64,000 nt of DNA from Paenibacillus sp. 37 (lineage in GTDB: Bacteria > Bacillota > Bacilli > Paenibacillales > Paenibacillaceae), in contig NZ_CP043761.1 of the NCBI RefSeq assembly GCF_008386395.1, forward strand, positions 3,658,001 through 3,722,000, read 5' to 3'. Below the pieces are notes generated by a model. That model worked only from the letters and a program-made list of their open reading frames with translations. It had not been told where the DNA came from and did no database searches. Shown piece after piece: positions 38,139 through 48,288 of the stretch; the first letter of the stretch is position 1; every line of letters begins with the position of its first letter. The position numbers and the translations under genes are program-made.

Positions 38139-39014
38139 ATGAGAATTATTCGATTTCTGGACGGACAACAGAAGTGGCTGGCAGCCGTTACGGATGATGA
38201 ACAAGCGTATCGTTTGCCGCAAGCAGATTTTATGACTTTGATCTATCAAGCAAGAAAGCAGGGGGTTTCCCCAGTTCAACTTGTTGAAAGCGCTTTTAAA
38301 CCATTAAACAAGTTAACTGACGATTGGACTTCATTGCATCTAATCACTCCATTGGAAGCTCCGGAAGTATGGGCGGCGGGTGTGACTTATCAGCGCAGCC
38401 GGGAAGCGCGAAATTACGAAGCAACGGAAGGCAAGCTGGATGCAAAGACCTTTTACGATAAAGTTTACGATGCCGAAAGACCGGAGATCTTTTTTAAATC
38501 CACAGCAGCCCGCACCGTCGGACCCAATGAGGCTGTCACACTTCGTAGCGATTCCAATTGGCAGATCCCGGAGCCTGAGCTGGGGTTGGTGCTTGCCGCG
38601 GATGGCAGCATTGTGGGATACATCGTTGGCAATGACATGAGCTGCCGCGATATTGAAGGGGAAAACCCGCTGTATCTGCCACAAGCAAAAATGTGGCGCA
38701 ATTCTTGCTCCATAGGGCCAGCCATTCGTCTGGCGGAAACGGTGCAGAATCCATATGCGTTCAACATCGTCTGCGAAATATATCGCGAAGGTGAAGTAGT
38801 TGTCAAAAGCGAGGCAAGCACAAGTGAGTTAAACCGAAAACTCGATGAGCTGGTCTCTTTTCTGGCCAGAGATAACGATCTGTTTGACGGCACGGTGTTA
38901 TTAACAGGTACAAGCATTGTGCCCCCTAATGATTTTACACTTGCACCAGGGGACCGCATTGAAATATCCATTAGCGATATCGGGACACTTATTAATCCAG
39001 TCATTTCACACTAA
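38139..39014 (+). CDS. 2-keto-3-deoxy-pentonate dehydratase-like protein (FAH family)
   Basis: A 291-residue protein of the fumarylacetoacetate hydrolase fold. The metal-binding Glu-x-Glu is in WQIPEPELGLVL, with YIVGNDMSCRDIEGENP and the TGTSIVPPNDFTLAPGDRIEI end block. The fold includes hydrolases and the 2-keto-3-deoxy-xylonate/arabinonate dehydratases. Its place first in an operon with a YjhG-type xylonate dehydratase and an aldehyde dehydrogenase indicates the dehydratase that makes 2-oxoglutarate semialdehyde (Weimberg route). The specific sugar acid is inferred. An imperfect cre-like palindrome lies in the coding sequence at 38284-38298. Confidence 0.82.
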   Translation: MRIIRFLDGQQKWLAAVTDDEQAYRLPQADFMTLIYQARKQGVSPVQLVESAFKPLNKLTDDWTSLHLITPLEAPEVWAAGVTYQRSREARNYEATEGKLDAKTFYDKVYDAERPEIFFKSTAARTVGPNEAVTLRSDSNWQIPEPELGLVLAADGSIVGYIVGNDMSCRDIEGENPLYLPQAKMWRNSCSIGPAIRLAETVQNPYAFNIVCEIYREGEVVVKSEASTSELNRKLDELVSFLARDNDLFDGTVLLTGTSIVPPNDFTLAPGDRIEISISDIGTLINPVISH

Positions 39015-39035
39015 TGTACAAGGAGGATGAATGCG

Positions 39036-40502
39036 ATGACCACATTTCAGGTAGAGCAGACATACAGCAATTATATTAACGGAGAATGGGTGAAGGCTAC
39101 ATCCGGTGAAACCGAACCAAGCATCAACCCTGCGAATCGGAAGGAGGTAGTTGGCTATGTACCCACCTCAGGCATAGAGGATCTGAATCGGGCTGTTTCA
39201 GCCGCGAAGGAAGCAGCAAAAGATTGGCGGAGGTTATCAGGCGCGGAACGCGGAAACTATCTATTTCAAGCAGCCAATGTGCTGGAACGCCGGGCCGATG
39301 AAGTTGCAGAGGCGATGACCAGGGAAATGGGCAAAACACTCCCCGAAGCCAAAGGAGAGACACTGCGCGGTGTCGCGATATTAAGGTATTACGCTGGAGA
39401 AGGCATGCGAAAAACCGGTGATGTCATTCCATCAACGGATAGCGAAGCGCTGATGTTTACGACCCGCGTACCCCTTGGCGTTGTAGGGGTTATTGCTCCT
39501 TGGAATTTCCCAGTAGCCATTCCGATTTGGAAAACGGCTCCGGCCTTGATTTACGGCAATACGGTTGTGTTGAAGCCTGCTCAGGAAACTGCGGTCACAG
39601 CGGCTAAAGTCATGGAATGTTTTGAAGAGGCGGGCATCCCGGCAGGCGTTCTTAATCTGGTATGCGGCAGAGGCTCAGTGATCGGATCTGCACTTGCCGA
39701 GCATCCGGATGTGGGGGGAATAACGTTCACGGGTTCCAATGAAGTGGGGAAACGGGTCGGCGCTGCAGCGCTGGCACGTGGGGCCAAGTATCAACTTGAG
39801 ATGGGTGGCAAAAACCCAATCATCATTGCGGCTGACGCTGACCTGGATTTGGCTGTGGAAGCCACCATCAGCGGTGGGTTGAAATCGACCGGGCAAAAAT
39901 GTACGGCCACCAGCAAGGTCATTATTGAACGAAACGTATACGATGCTTTCAAAGAAAAGCTGCTCTCGCAAATCCAGGAAATCCGGTTGGGTGACGGCAT
40001 GTCTTCTGGAAGCTGGATGGGTCCATGTGCAAGTGAAGGACAGCTCAATACCGTGTTGAGTTATATTCAAAAAGGCCAGGATGAAGGTGCCGTTCTGCTC
40101 GCTGGCGGAAAAAGAGGGGACGGTCCTGGACTGGAAGAGGGATTCTATGTGCAGCCGACCGTATTTGAAGGGGTCGAATCCCATATGTCCATCGCTCGGG
40201 AAGAAATCTTTGGCCCGGTTCTGGCCTTGATTGCAGTAGATTCCCTGGAGGAAGCGATTGAAGCGGCGAATGACAGCGACTACGGCTTAAGTGCTTCCAT
40301 CTATACTCAGAACGTAGGGGCGATGCTGTCCTTCATCCGGGACATGGATGCAGGACTCGTCAGAATTAATGCAGAAACGGCCGGCGTAGAGCTGCAGGCT
40401 CCGTTCGGCGGAATGAAGATGTCAAGTTCGCATTCAAGAGAACAGGGGCAAGTGGCTATCGAATTTTTCACGGCCATCAAAACGGTCTTCGTGAAGTCAT
40501 AA
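39036..40502 (+). CDS. 2-oxoglutarate semialdehyde dehydrogenase-like aldehyde dehydrogenase
   Basis: A 488-residue NAD(P)-dependent aldehyde dehydrogenase. NAD site and active-site blocks: [30 protein letters not shown], general-base Glu in QLEMGGKNP and catalytic Cys in [16 protein letters not shown]. It fits the 2-oxoglutarate semialdehyde dehydrogenase group, giving 2-oxoglutarate as the last step of the route. ATG 39036 is chosen since AGGAGG (39021-39026) is 9 bp before it; the in-frame ATG 39027 would abut the binding site. The gene is 21 bp after the FAH-family gene. Confidence 0.88.
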   Translation: MTTFQVEQTYSNYINGEWVKATSGETEPSINPANRKEVVGYVPTSGIEDLNRAVSAAKEAAKDWRRLSGAERGNYLFQAANVLERRADEVAEAMTREMGKTLPEAKGETLRGVAILRYYAGEGMRKTGDVIPSTDSEALMFTTRVPLGVVGVIAPWNFPVAIPIWKTAPALIYGNTVVLKPAQETAVTAAKVMECFEEAGIPAGVLNLVCGRGSVIGSALAEHPDVGGITFTGSNEVGKRVGAAALARGAKYQLEMGGKNPIIIAADADLDLAVEATISGGLKSTGQKCTATSKVIIERNVYDAFKEKLLSQIQEIRLGDGMSSGSWMGPCASEGQLNTVLSYIQKGQDEGAVLLAGGKRGDGPGLEEGFYVQPTVFEGVESHMSIAREEIFGPVLALIAVDSLEEAIEAANDSDYGLSASIYTQNVGAMLSFIRDMDAGLVRINAETAGVELQAPFGGMKMSSSHSREQGQVAIEFFTAIKTVFVKS

Positions 40503-40518
40503 ACTGTGGGAGGCTACC

Positions 40519-42495
40519 ATGTACGAACAGATTACGTCGATTATGGGAGAGACCGCATCCAACTGCTTTGATATCATAGCCCATGCTCCAGGGGCTGCCG
40601 GACGTCTTCCTTTAACGGATGATTTGCTGCGGAATGCTCCAAGCGGCGACTTGTTTGGCATGTCCCAGAATGTTGGAATGGGCTGGAAGCCTGGGGAATT
40701 GAACGGAAAACAATTTCTGATCTTGAGTACTCAAGGTGGCATACGCAATGAAGACGGCAGCCCGGCAGCACTCGGTTACCATACGGGCCACTGGGAGGTC
40801 GGCCTGCTGATGAAGGCTGCCGCAGAAGAACTGTCAAGCCGTGGAGGAATCCCGTTTGCCGGATATGTCAGCGATCCGTGTGACGGCAGATCACAGGGGA
40901 CAACCGGCATGTTTGACTCGCTTCCGTACCGGAATGATGCCGCTATGGTATTTCGCAGACTGATTCGCTCGCTGCCAACGCGTAAAGGCGTGCTTGGTGT
41001 CGCCACTTGTGACAAAGGTCTTCCAGCGATGATGCTCGCGCTTGCCGGCATGCCTCAATTGCCTGGTGTAATCGTTCCCGGTGGCGTCACACTTCCGCCT
41101 ACCGATGGAGAGGACGCCGGTAAAATTCAGACCATCGGTGCACGGTATGTCAACGGGGAACTTTCTCTGGAAATGGCGTCCGATTTAGGATGCCGAGCTT
41201 GTGCTACACCGGGAGGAGGCTGTCAGTTTCTGGGTACCGCGGCTACAGCCCAGGTTGTAGCAGAGGCATTGGGTATGACAGTGCCACATGCCGCGCTTGC
41301 ACCTTCCGGGCAGCCCATCTGGTTTGAAATGGCGCGCCAATCGTCACGTGCACTCATCCATATGGAGTCTCAGGGGATGAGGATGGCGGACATTGTCACG
41401 GATGCATCCATTCGTAATGCAATGACCGTGCATGCTGCGTTTGGCGGATCGACCAATCTGCTTCTTCACATACCGGCGATAGCCCATGCGGCTGGTTTAA
41501 CCGTGCCTACGGTACAGGACTGGATACAGGTCAACAAGAATGTTCCAAGACTGGTTAGTGCCCTGCCAAACGGACCGATCTTTTATCCGACTATTCGCGT
41601 CTTTCAGGCCGGAGGTGTACCAGAGGTCATGCTTCACCTCAGACAACTTGGTCTGTTGGATGAGTCTGTACCAACGGTTACAGGTACGTCATTGGGGCAG
41701 GTGCTGGATTGGTGGGAATCGTCGGAGCGCCGTCATCTCATGCGGAAGCAGTTGAAAGAGCAGGACGGCATTGATCCGGACAGTGTCATCATGAGTGTAG
41801 ATCACGCCCAGCGACTTGGCATCTCTTCGACCGTAACATTTCCAACCGGGAATATCGCTCCGGAAGGTTCTGTCATCAAATCCACCTCTATTGATCCTGC
41901 TGTGCTGGATGAAAATGGTGTGTACCGTCATCGTGGCAGAGCCAAGGTATTTACCACTGAACGTGAGGCGATCCATGCGATTAAAACTGGGGGTATTCTG
42001 GCTGGAGATGTCGTTGTGCTTCTTGGGCGAGGTCCATCGGGAACCGGAATGGAGGAGACGTACCAGCTTACATCTGCGCTTAAACATTTGCCTTTTGGCA
42101 AATACGTGTCATTGATTACGGATGCCCGCTTCTCCGGTGTTTCCACCGGAGCGTGTATTGGTCATGTTGGCCCCGAAGCGCTGGCAGGCGGACCGATTGG
42201 CAAGCTGCGGAACGGAGACCTGATTGACATCGCGGTGGATCGTAACACGCTGGAAGGCAGCATTAACTTTATCGGAGAAGGAGAGATCGAGGTTTCTCCA
42301 GAAGAAGGTGCTGTCATTCTGGCACAAAGGACCTTCCATCCGGATATGAGACCTGATGAAGCTTTGCCGGATGATACAAAGCTCTGGGCTGCATTGCAAT
42401 CGGTCAGTGGTGGAACATGGAGAGGGAATGTATATGATGTAGAGCGTATTATAACTGCTCTGGAAGCCGGCAAAAAAGCGCTGGGCTGGTACTGA
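40519..42495 (+). CDS. YjhG/YagF-type pentonate (xylonate) dehydratase
   Basis: A 658-residue IlvD/Edd-family dehydratase. Candidate iron-sulfur cysteines lie in [25 protein letters not shown] and [21 protein letters not shown]. The length and blocks ([40 protein letters not shown]) match the long YjhG/YagF subgroup, whose E. coli member is a D-xylonate dehydratase, and not the shorter IlvD. It produces 2-keto-3-deoxy-pentonate for the first gene of the operon. Only 16 bp from the aldehyde dehydrogenase. Confidence 0.88.
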   Translation: MYEQITSIMGETASNCFDIIAHAPGAAGRLPLTDDLLRNAPSGDLFGMSQNVGMGWKPGELNGKQFLILSTQGGIRNEDGSPAALGYHTGHWEVGLLMKAAAEELSSRGGIPFAGYVSDPCDGRSQGTTGMFDSLPYRNDAAMVFRRLIRSLPTRKGVLGVATCDKGLPAMMLALAGMPQLPGVIVPGGVTLPPTDGEDAGKIQTIGARYVNGELSLEMASDLGCRACATPGGGCQFLGTAATAQVVAEALGMTVPHAALAPSGQPIWFEMARQSSRALIHMESQGMRMADIVTDASIRNAMTVHAAFGGSTNLLLHIPAIAHAAGLTVPTVQDWIQVNKNVPRLVSALPNGPIFYPTIRVFQAGGVPEVMLHLRQLGLLDESVPTVTGTSLGQVLDWWESSERRHLMRKQLKEQDGIDPDSVIMSVDHAQRLGISSTVTFPTGNIAPEGSVIKSTSIDPAVLDENGVYRHRGRAKVFTTEREAIHAIKTGGILAGDVVVLLGRGPSGTGMEETYQLTSALKHLPFGKYVSLITDARFSGVSTGACIGHVGPEALAGGPIGKLRNGDLIDIAVDRNTLEGSINFIGEGEIEVSPEEGAVILAQRTFHPDMRPDEALPDDTKLWAALQSVSGGTWRGNVYDVERIITALEAGKKALGWY

Positions 42496-42557
42496 TTTCT
42501 ACCTTTTGTGTATCTGCTGTTGTACAGATCATCACTTTCATACCGGAGGTTTCTTCC

Positions 42558-44213
42558 ATGAACATGACCAAGAAAATGATCACCAATCCCATCCTCCCCG
42601 GATTTCATCCAGATCCGTCCATATGCCGGGCGGGAGAAGATTATTATATTGCCACATCCACCTTCGAATGGTTCCCCGGTGTACGCATACACCATTCGCG
42701 AGATCTGGTTCATTGGCGACCAATCACTTCACCGCTGACTCGTGCAACGCAGTTGAACATGGAGGGCAACATTAACTCCGGAGGTGTATGGGCACCATGT
42801 CTTAGTTACGAGAACGGTGTGTTTTACCTGATCTACACCGATGTCAAAAGCCGGGTAGGTGCCTTTAAAGACACTCACAATTACCTTGTGACTGCAACCG
42901 ATATTGAAGGACCTTGGTCCGAACCGGTATTTCTCAACAGTAGCGGTTTTGATCCTTCCTTGTTTCATGATGAGGACGGACGCAAGTGGCTGGTCAATAT
43001 GATATGGGATCACCGCAAGGGCAAAAACCGGTTTGCAGGCATCGTTCTGCAGGAGTATTCGGTTCGGGAACAAAAGCTGGTCGGGCCAGCCAAGAACATT
43101 TTTAAAGGAACCGCTTTAGGATTAACCGAAGCACCTCATCTGTATAAACACAAGGACTATTATTATCTCATTACAGCTGAAGGGGGAACGGGGTATGAGC
43201 ATGCGGTTACAGTAGCACGTTCCCGTACACTACAAGGCCCTTACGAGGTTGATCCTGCCAATCCGATCCTTACTTCATATGGCAGAACGGATTTGTCTCT
43301 GCAGAAGGCAGGCCACGGCAGCCTTGTTGAAACACATACCGGCGAATGGTACATGGCTCATCTGGTCGGACGACCAATTCATCAAAAGTATTGCATTCTT
43401 GGACGTGAGACCGCACTTCAGAAGTGTACGTGGAGCGAGGACGGCTGGCTGAAGCTTGCGAGCGGTAACCGGTATCCCGAGGTCCAGGTCATTGCACCAA
43501 ATATTACGGCACATCCGTTTGAACCGATAGCGGAAATGGATCACTTTGATCAATTCGAGCTTCGGAATGACTGGAATACTCTTCGCATTCCACCCGACCC
43601 GACTTGGCTCAGCTTAATGGAACGTCCCGGTTACTTGCGCTTGCACGGTATGGAGTCGATGAGTTCAACGCATAGGCAAAGCATGATCGCGCGAAGATTG
43701 CAAACGTTTGAGTGTGAAGCCGAAACAGCTCTGGAATTTGCGCCGGACCATCCACGGCAAATGGCAGGATTGATTTTGTACTACGATACCAAGGACTATC
43801 TCTATTTACGAGTAACTTATCATGAAGAGAAGGGGCTGTGCTTGGGAATTATTCAGTCCAAGTACGGGGTTTACGACGAACTGTTGGAGGATATTCCGCT
43901 AGAGTCTGTGAATACGCTCCGCTTAAAAGTAGTGGTTGATCATGATCGCGCCCGCTTTTACTATGCGTTAAATAGTGATTCATCCTGGAATCATGCAGGC
44001 GAGTGGGTTGATATCACACATCTGTCCGATGAATCTCCGGAATATATTCGGTTTACGGGAGCCTACATTGGACTTTGTGTGCAGGACCTCGGCGGAACAC
44101 GAAAACATGCCGATTTTGATTACTTTGTGTATAGAGAAACAAAGCATGAATTGAATGCATTAGGCCATATAGATTCTGCGGATGGTGTGTCTGGAGAGTT
44201 ATCTAGAAATTAG
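42558..44213 (+). CDS. Beta-xylosidase, GH43 (XynB type)
   Basis: A 551-residue cytoplasmic enzyme. It opens with the XynB signature NPILPGFHPDPSICR (catalytic Asp). SGFDPSLFHDEDGRKW holds the second Asp and GLTEAPHLYKHKDYYYL the catalytic Glu. From about 320 it has the beta-sandwich domain typical of GH43_11 xylosidases (FDQFELRNDWNTLRIPPDP; MAGLILYYDTKDYLYLRVTY). It splits xylo-oligosaccharides to xylose, which suits its place last in the pentose-oxidation operon. GGAGG precedes ATG 42558. A terminator follows at 44281. Confidence 0.9.
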   Translation: MNMTKKMITNPILPGFHPDPSICRAGEDYYIATSTFEWFPGVRIHHSRDLVHWRPITSPLTRATQLNMEGNINSGGVWAPCLSYENGVFYLIYTDVKSRVGAFKDTHNYLVTATDIEGPWSEPVFLNSSGFDPSLFHDEDGRKWLVNMIWDHRKGKNRFAGIVLQEYSVREQKLVGPAKNIFKGTALGLTEAPHLYKHKDYYYLITAEGGTGYEHAVTVARSRTLQGPYEVDPANPILTSYGRTDLSLQKAGHGSLVETHTGEWYMAHLVGRPIHQKYCILGRETALQKCTWSEDGWLKLASGNRYPEVQVIAPNITAHPFEPIAEMDHFDQFELRNDWNTLRIPPDPTWLSLMERPGYLRLHGMESMSSTHRQSMIARRLQTFECEAETALEFAPDHPRQMAGLILYYDTKDYLYLRVTYHEEKGLCLGIIQSKYGVYDELLEDIPLESVNTLRLKVVVDHDRARFYYALNSDSSWNHAGEWVDITHLSDESPEYIRFTGAYIGLCVQDLGGTRKHADFDYFVYRETKHELNALGHIDSADGVSGELSRN

Positions 44214-44280
44214 AATATTGTGTAATATTACCCAAATGTTATAAGGTGGACTCATGTTAAAATATTTCTATTCGGATAAA

Positions 44281-44313
44281 GAAGCGCTCCCTTGTGAAGG
44301 GGGCGCTTCTTTA
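44281..44313 (+). terminator. Terminator of pentose-oxidation operon
   Basis: GAAGCGCTCCC / GGGGGCGCTTC (44281-44291, 44299-44309; one G-T) then TTTAT. Confidence 0.8.
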
Positions 44314-44395
44314 TAAAATAGGGATGAATAACTACATAATAATATGATATTATGTTTGTCGGTAACAGGTCGAATATATTAGTTGGAGGCGTATT

Positions 44396-44539
44396 ATGAA
44401 ATTATATAAAGTTGTTCAACCCCATAATTCAAACTATCCTGATCCCATCGTTTTAGCTAAAGGAGATACGATCCTATATGGGAGAGAAGATACTGAATTC
44501 CCCAACTGGATTTTCTGTGAATCCATCGGATTAAAATAA
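44396..44539 (+). CDS. Short SH3-like protein, apparently truncated
   Basis: A 47-codon gene (MKLYKVVQPHNSNYPDPI...LGREDTE-type core: KGDTILYGREDTEFPNWIFC) behind TTGGAGG at 44383. It reads like the first half of a variant SH3 domain protein, in which the motif continues to GWVP. Here it stops right after CESIGLK and no in-frame continuation is seen. It may be a degraded gene or a minimal form. Confidence 0.5.
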   Translation: MKLYKVVQPHNSNYPDPIVLAKGDTILYGREDTEFPNWIFCESIGLK

Positions 44540-44616
44540 AGAAATTGAAACAGAATCAATGAGCACATCTGGACAAAGAGAATTCCATGGTCTGCGTGTA
44601 CGACTGTATTAACTTC

Positions 44617-45480
44617 CTAATAGGCGGAGAGGGGTGCCAAAAACTGCTGAATGAGCTCACTAATCTCATCAGCATGTGTTTCGAGAGCAAAATGTCCCGT
44701 ATCCAGCAAATGGATTTGCGCCGATGGAATATCACGCTTGTATGCCTTTGCACCAGCAGGGAGGAAGGCAGGATCATTTTTGCCCCATACAGCTAAAAGT
44801 GCAGGTTGATACTTACGAAAATATGCCTGAAAGTCCGGATAACGATCCACATTGGTCCGATAATCCAGAATCAGGTCCAGTTGAATTTCTTCCGCTTCCA
44901 GTCGTGACATGTACGCGATATCCAGTGTATACCCGTCAGGTGAAACCAGGCTGGCATCGGCACCGTGCAGATACTGAAAATCACGAATGGTTTCAGGGCT
45001 CAAGGAATCACGACATGCTTCACGGTTCTCCGGTGTCGGTAACTGCCAGTACGTCTCCCAGGCTCCCCATGCGTCACTAAATCCCTCCATATATGCATTC
45101 CCATTCTGACTAATGATAGCTTGAACCTTTTCCGGATGAGCAACGGCCAATCTATACCCTACAGGTGCACCGTAATCAAATACATATAGTACATACTTAT
45201 TGAGAGATAGGGCTTGAGTAAAACCTTCAATCACCTGGAACAGGTTCTCAAATGTGAAGTTGAATTGACTGCGGGGCGGCGTTTTTGTTTGACCAAATCC
45301 AGCGAGATCCGGGGCAATGACACGGTAATGTACTGCCAGTTTGGGAATCAGGTCGCGAAACATATGACTCGAAGAGGGGAACCCATGTAATAACAACATA
45401 ATTGGACCATCCTTGGGACCCGCTTCACGATAAAAAACATCGACCTCTCCAACTTTTTGCCGCTGATAACTAATCTTCAT
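44617..45480 (-). CDS. Alpha/beta hydrolase (haloalkane dehalogenase/epoxide hydrolase-like)
   Basis: A 287-residue soluble hydrolase. The oxyanion motif is HGFPSSSHMF. The nucleophile elbow reads FDYGAPVG with Asp102 in place of Ser, as in haloalkane dehalogenases and epoxide hydrolases. The acid and base are in AVWGKNDPAF and LLDTGHFALETH. The substrate is unknown. It is divergent from a LysR-type regulator whose start is 127 bp away. Confidence 0.87.
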   Translation of the reverse strand: MKISYQRQKVGEVDVFYREAGPKDGPIMLLLHGFPSSSHMFRDLIPKLAVHYRVIAPDLAGFGQTKTPPRSQFNFTFENLFQVIEGFTQALSLNKYVLYVFDYGAPVGYRLAVAHPEKVQAIISQNGNAYMEGFSDAWGAWETYWQLPTPENREACRDSLSPETIRDFQYLHGADASLVSPDGYTLDIAYMSRLEAEEIQLDLILDYRTNVDRYPDFQAYFRKYQPALLAVWGKNDPAFLPAGAKAYKRDIPSAQIHLLDTGHFALETHADEISELIQQFLAPLSAY

Positions 45481-45607
45481 AGAGACATCTCCTTATAGTT
45501 ATTGGTGTCAAACTACTATAGATATCGTACAATACCATTATCCATCTGACTAACGAATAGATCGAATACCTGCTATTTCTAATTCAAATAACGAAAGGTG
45601 ATGCAAC

Positions 45608-46501
45608 GTGATTGATGCATTAGAAGGACGTTTCTTCCAAGCGTTTATTGCCTTATTGGAGGAAAAAAGTTTCAGTCGGGCTGCAGACCGTTTGGGTTAT
45701 GTTCAATCTACGGTAACCACTCATATCCAGCAGTTAGAAAGAATTATCGGACAAAAATTGTTTCATCGATATCCGCGAGGAGTAGAACTCACGGAGGCAG
45801 GGCACGCATTTTCCAAATATGCTTATCAGTATGTTCATCTCGTCGAATGCCTTTCAGAACGCATGAAGGAGCTCGATCAGCCAAGCGGAACCATCCGTAT
45901 CAGAACACAAGAATCTTTTTTTCTTACTCGGATGCTGCCCTTTGTCCAGGAATACACCAAAAATGCTCCAGCTGTGAATCTGCGTATAGAACAGGGAACG
46001 TATCAAGATATCCTGAAAGGTGTGCTGGACTATGAGCTGGATTTTGGTATTGTTCCTCAGAATCCGAATCGTCAGGATATTCTTTTTTACCCTCTATTAG
46101 ACGAGACGATCGTGTTTGCAGCATCTGAGGATATTGCTCGGAAAGTGCGCGATTCGGGAGGCCAGATTCTACAGGACCAACAGTTTATCAGTAACGGCAC
46201 ATCATGCTTGTATCATACGTCTGCCGTAGATGTTTTGAAAAATATCGGGATTCGGGTAAAAGATGCGCTGGAACTGCCGAGTTTGGAAATGATAAAACAA
46301 TATGTAAGCTGTGGAAAAGGTTTTGCTCTAATTCCTGAAATAGCGATTCAAAATGAATTAAAGAAAGGTACACTACAAATTCTTCCCTTTGACTCTAAAA
46401 TGAGTTTTATACATGGTCTAATCGTACACAAAAATCGTGAGCTTAATTTCACAGCAAAACAATTTCAATCTGAGCTCTTGTCTTCATTCGTATCAGACTG
46501 A
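45608..46501 (+). CDS. LysR-family transcriptional regulator
   Basis: A 297-residue regulator. The N-terminal winged helix is AFIALLEEKSFSRAADRLGYVQSTVTTHIQQLERIIGQKLFHR, followed by a periplasmic-binding-type effector domain (IRIRTQESFFLTRMLPFVQEY; DYELDFGIVPQNP). GTG 45608 follows GAAAGGTG; the ATG at 45601 is out of frame. It probably regulates the divergent alpha/beta hydrolase. Confidence 0.9.
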   Translation: MIDALEGRFFQAFIALLEEKSFSRAADRLGYVQSTVTTHIQQLERIIGQKLFHRYPRGVELTEAGHAFSKYAYQYVHLVECLSERMKELDQPSGTIRIRTQESFFLTRMLPFVQEYTKNAPAVNLRIEQGTYQDILKGVLDYELDFGIVPQNPNRQDILFYPLLDETIVFAASEDIARKVRDSGGQILQDQQFISNGTSCLYHTSAVDVLKNIGIRVKDALELPSLEMIKQYVSCGKGFALIPEIAIQNELKKGTLQILPFDSKMSFIHGLIVHKNRELNFTAKQFQSELLSSFVSD

Positions 46502-46657
46502 TCGTTAAAATTATTCTCTAATCTCACCATGAGCAGGACTTGCCAGGTCATGTTTCCGCGGAGTTCGACCTGCATATCTTCTCTTCCATAGTAATATCGA
46601 GCCATGGAAGATAGCCGTATAATCTCCCTTAACTACGAAGAAGGAGTTGGGAAAATC

Positions 46658-47096
46658 ATGAAAAATACAAAACGTAAACGCATCAAATTGGGAGATCTAT
46701 ATGCCATACCTCTGTCTAATGGTAATTATGCATTTGGAAGAAGATTTAAAGATGCAAGTATAGCCATTTATAATTGCATTGGTAGCACCATGGAGGATAC
46801 ACCACAGCAAGAGGATTATCAATTTATTGTCGGGATATATGATGATGCCTTAAAATCAGGTGATTGGCCTGTCGTAGAAAACCGACCTTTTGAAGATGAA
46901 GAAGAGGCTTGACCGCCTCCTGCGTGTATAATTGATCAACTGACAGGAAGAATATCCGACATAGTACAAGGGAAAGATTGAACGTTCTGAGCCAGAAGAA
47001 TGCCAGGGATTAGAAATTGCAGCTGTGTGGGACGCTCAACATATTGTGGATAGGATAATGGGAGATCACACATTGCATAAGGATTCCTTTATATAA
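46658..47096 (+). pseudogene. Broken Imm26-family immunity protein gene
   Basis: The first frame gives 84 residues (IKLGDLYAIPLSNGNYAFGR; DYQFIVGIYDDALKSGDWPV; RPFEDEEEA) and stops at TGA 46910. Reading through this TGA continues with PPPACIIDQLTGRIS. Near 46950-46965 the coding frame jumps, and from 46965 another frame gives YKGKIERSEPEECQGLEIAAVW followed by DAQHIVDRIMGD, ending at TAA 47094. Joined, the pieces make a protein of about 140 residues like Imm26 immunity proteins, where the stop would be the Trp of a WPPP motif (TGG to TGA). So one nonsense change and one frameshift. ATG 46658 has AAGGAG upstream. Confidence 0.65.
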
Positions 47097-47132
47097 TAAG
47101 TTAAAAGAGTAGAAAAAATAAAAAAAGAGGTC

Positions 47133-47438
47133 ATGACGATGGATACTCTCAACTGGATTCAAAGCTGGTATTATGAAAACTGTGACGGTGATTGGGAACA
47201 TTCATACGGTATGCGAATTGATACGGTGGATAATCCTGGTTGGTCTGTCGAAATCGACTTGACGGATACATATTTAGAAGATGTACCATTTGATTCGATT
47301 GAAGAAGAGAGAAATGAAGAAGATTGGTTCTACTGTATCGTAAGAGATGGCGTGTTTCATAGTGCAGGGGGAGCAAAAAATTTGGAAGAGATGCTTAATT
47401 GCTTTAAAAATTGGGCTTCAAGTTTGGATAGAAGTTAA
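47133..47438 (+). CDS. Imm53-family immunity-type protein
   Basis: A 101-residue acidic protein whose start (DTLNWIQSWYYENCDGDWEH and YGMRIDTVDNPGWSVEIDL) matches the Imm53 family, described as immunity proteins of polymorphic toxin systems. The end (FHSAGGAKNLEEMLNCFKNW) also fits. No toxin gene is nearby. The first ATG could be at 47133 or 47139 (ATGACGATGG); AAAAGAGG is upstream. It sits between the broken Imm26 gene and another small gene on the same strand. Confidence 0.75.
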   Translation: MTMDTLNWIQSWYYENCDGDWEHSYGMRIDTVDNPGWSVEIDLTDTYLEDVPFDSIEEERNEEDWFYCIVRDGVFHSAGGAKNLEEMLNCFKNWASSLDRS

Positions 47439-47479
47439 TAATGCACTAACCATCGGGAGTAATTTAAGGAGAGAACCAT

Positions 47480-48211
47480 ATGTATCTAAAAGAATTCGAT
47501 ATAGACTTACCGTATATTGTAGATGATGAAAATATTGAATCTATAATGACAAAACAAAAATGTGAGTACAACGAAGCAACAAAATTAGATTATGCATTAA
47601 ATTGGAAATGGAAAAGACGCTCTTTTAGTTTGGAAACCCGCTGTATTACAGCGATGTATGAACGGCTGTTGGGGAAATACAAAACGAAAGATTGTTGGAA
47701 AGTCCTAATAGAATGTGTAGAAAACATTACGGATGAACGTATTGTTAACCATTCTGGTGTGTGTTCGGTACCAATCCAATTTAGTTTGAATGACTTTAGT
47801 GAAAAAAATGAGTTGGAGAAAAAAAAGACTACGCTTCGACTGCTAATGGAAGGCATAGAGAAACTGGTTCTTTGTAATAATTGGGATATTGATCCGTTTA
47901 GGGAGATAGCTTTGCAAATCGAGGAGTTAGAGTATGTAAATGAATGGACTTGGAAAAAAGACGTAAAGAGCCCTAATAAGAAGTACATTGCTAAAGTCAT
48001 ATGTCATCATAACGTAGAAAGTATGAATATATTCCTATCTATTTTACAACCTGATGGCACGCAAGTACTTTTAGAGAAGGTCATATCAGAACAACCAGAT
48101 GAATTTGCCTATGCTGAACATCTAGGGGAGCTTACATGGGTATCTGATTTCGAAGTTGCTTTAATTAATAAAACAGGCACTGAAAAATTTTCTGTAACCC
48201 TAGAACATTAA
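47480..48211 (+). CDS. Hypothetical protein in immunity-gene island
   Basis: I do not recognise this 243-residue soluble protein. It is rich in charged and aromatic residues (WKWKRRSFSLETRC; NEWTWKKDVKSPNKKYIAKVICHH), with no signal peptide and no membrane helix. AAGGAGAG precedes ATG 47480, 41 bp after the Imm53 gene, so the two are likely co-transcribed. A+T content is higher than in the metabolic genes around it. The setting suggests an immunity or other toxin-related role, but nothing in the sequence proves it. Confidence 0.6.
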   Translation: MYLKEFDIDLPYIVDDENIESIMTKQKCEYNEATKLDYALNWKWKRRSFSLETRCITAMYERLLGKYKTKDCWKVLIECVENITDERIVNHSGVCSVPIQFSLNDFSEKNELEKKKTTLRLLMEGIEKLVLCNNWDIDPFREIALQIEELEYVNEWTWKKDVKSPNKKYIAKVICHHNVESMNIFLSILQPDGTQVLLEKVISEQPDEFAYAEHLGELTWVSDFEVALINKTGTEKFSVTLEH

Positions 48212-48288
48212 TTATTTGGCTGCTAGAAAACATTGTCCAGCTGGTGTCATGGTCTCTTTTATTATTAGGCATGTATTTATCTTGAGAA

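Noticed and set aside
38284..38298. TTGAAAGCGCTTTTA cre-like palindrome in the FAH-family gene
   Set aside because: It misses a consensus base and lies about 145 bp into the coding sequence; noted in the gene entry but not called as a site.
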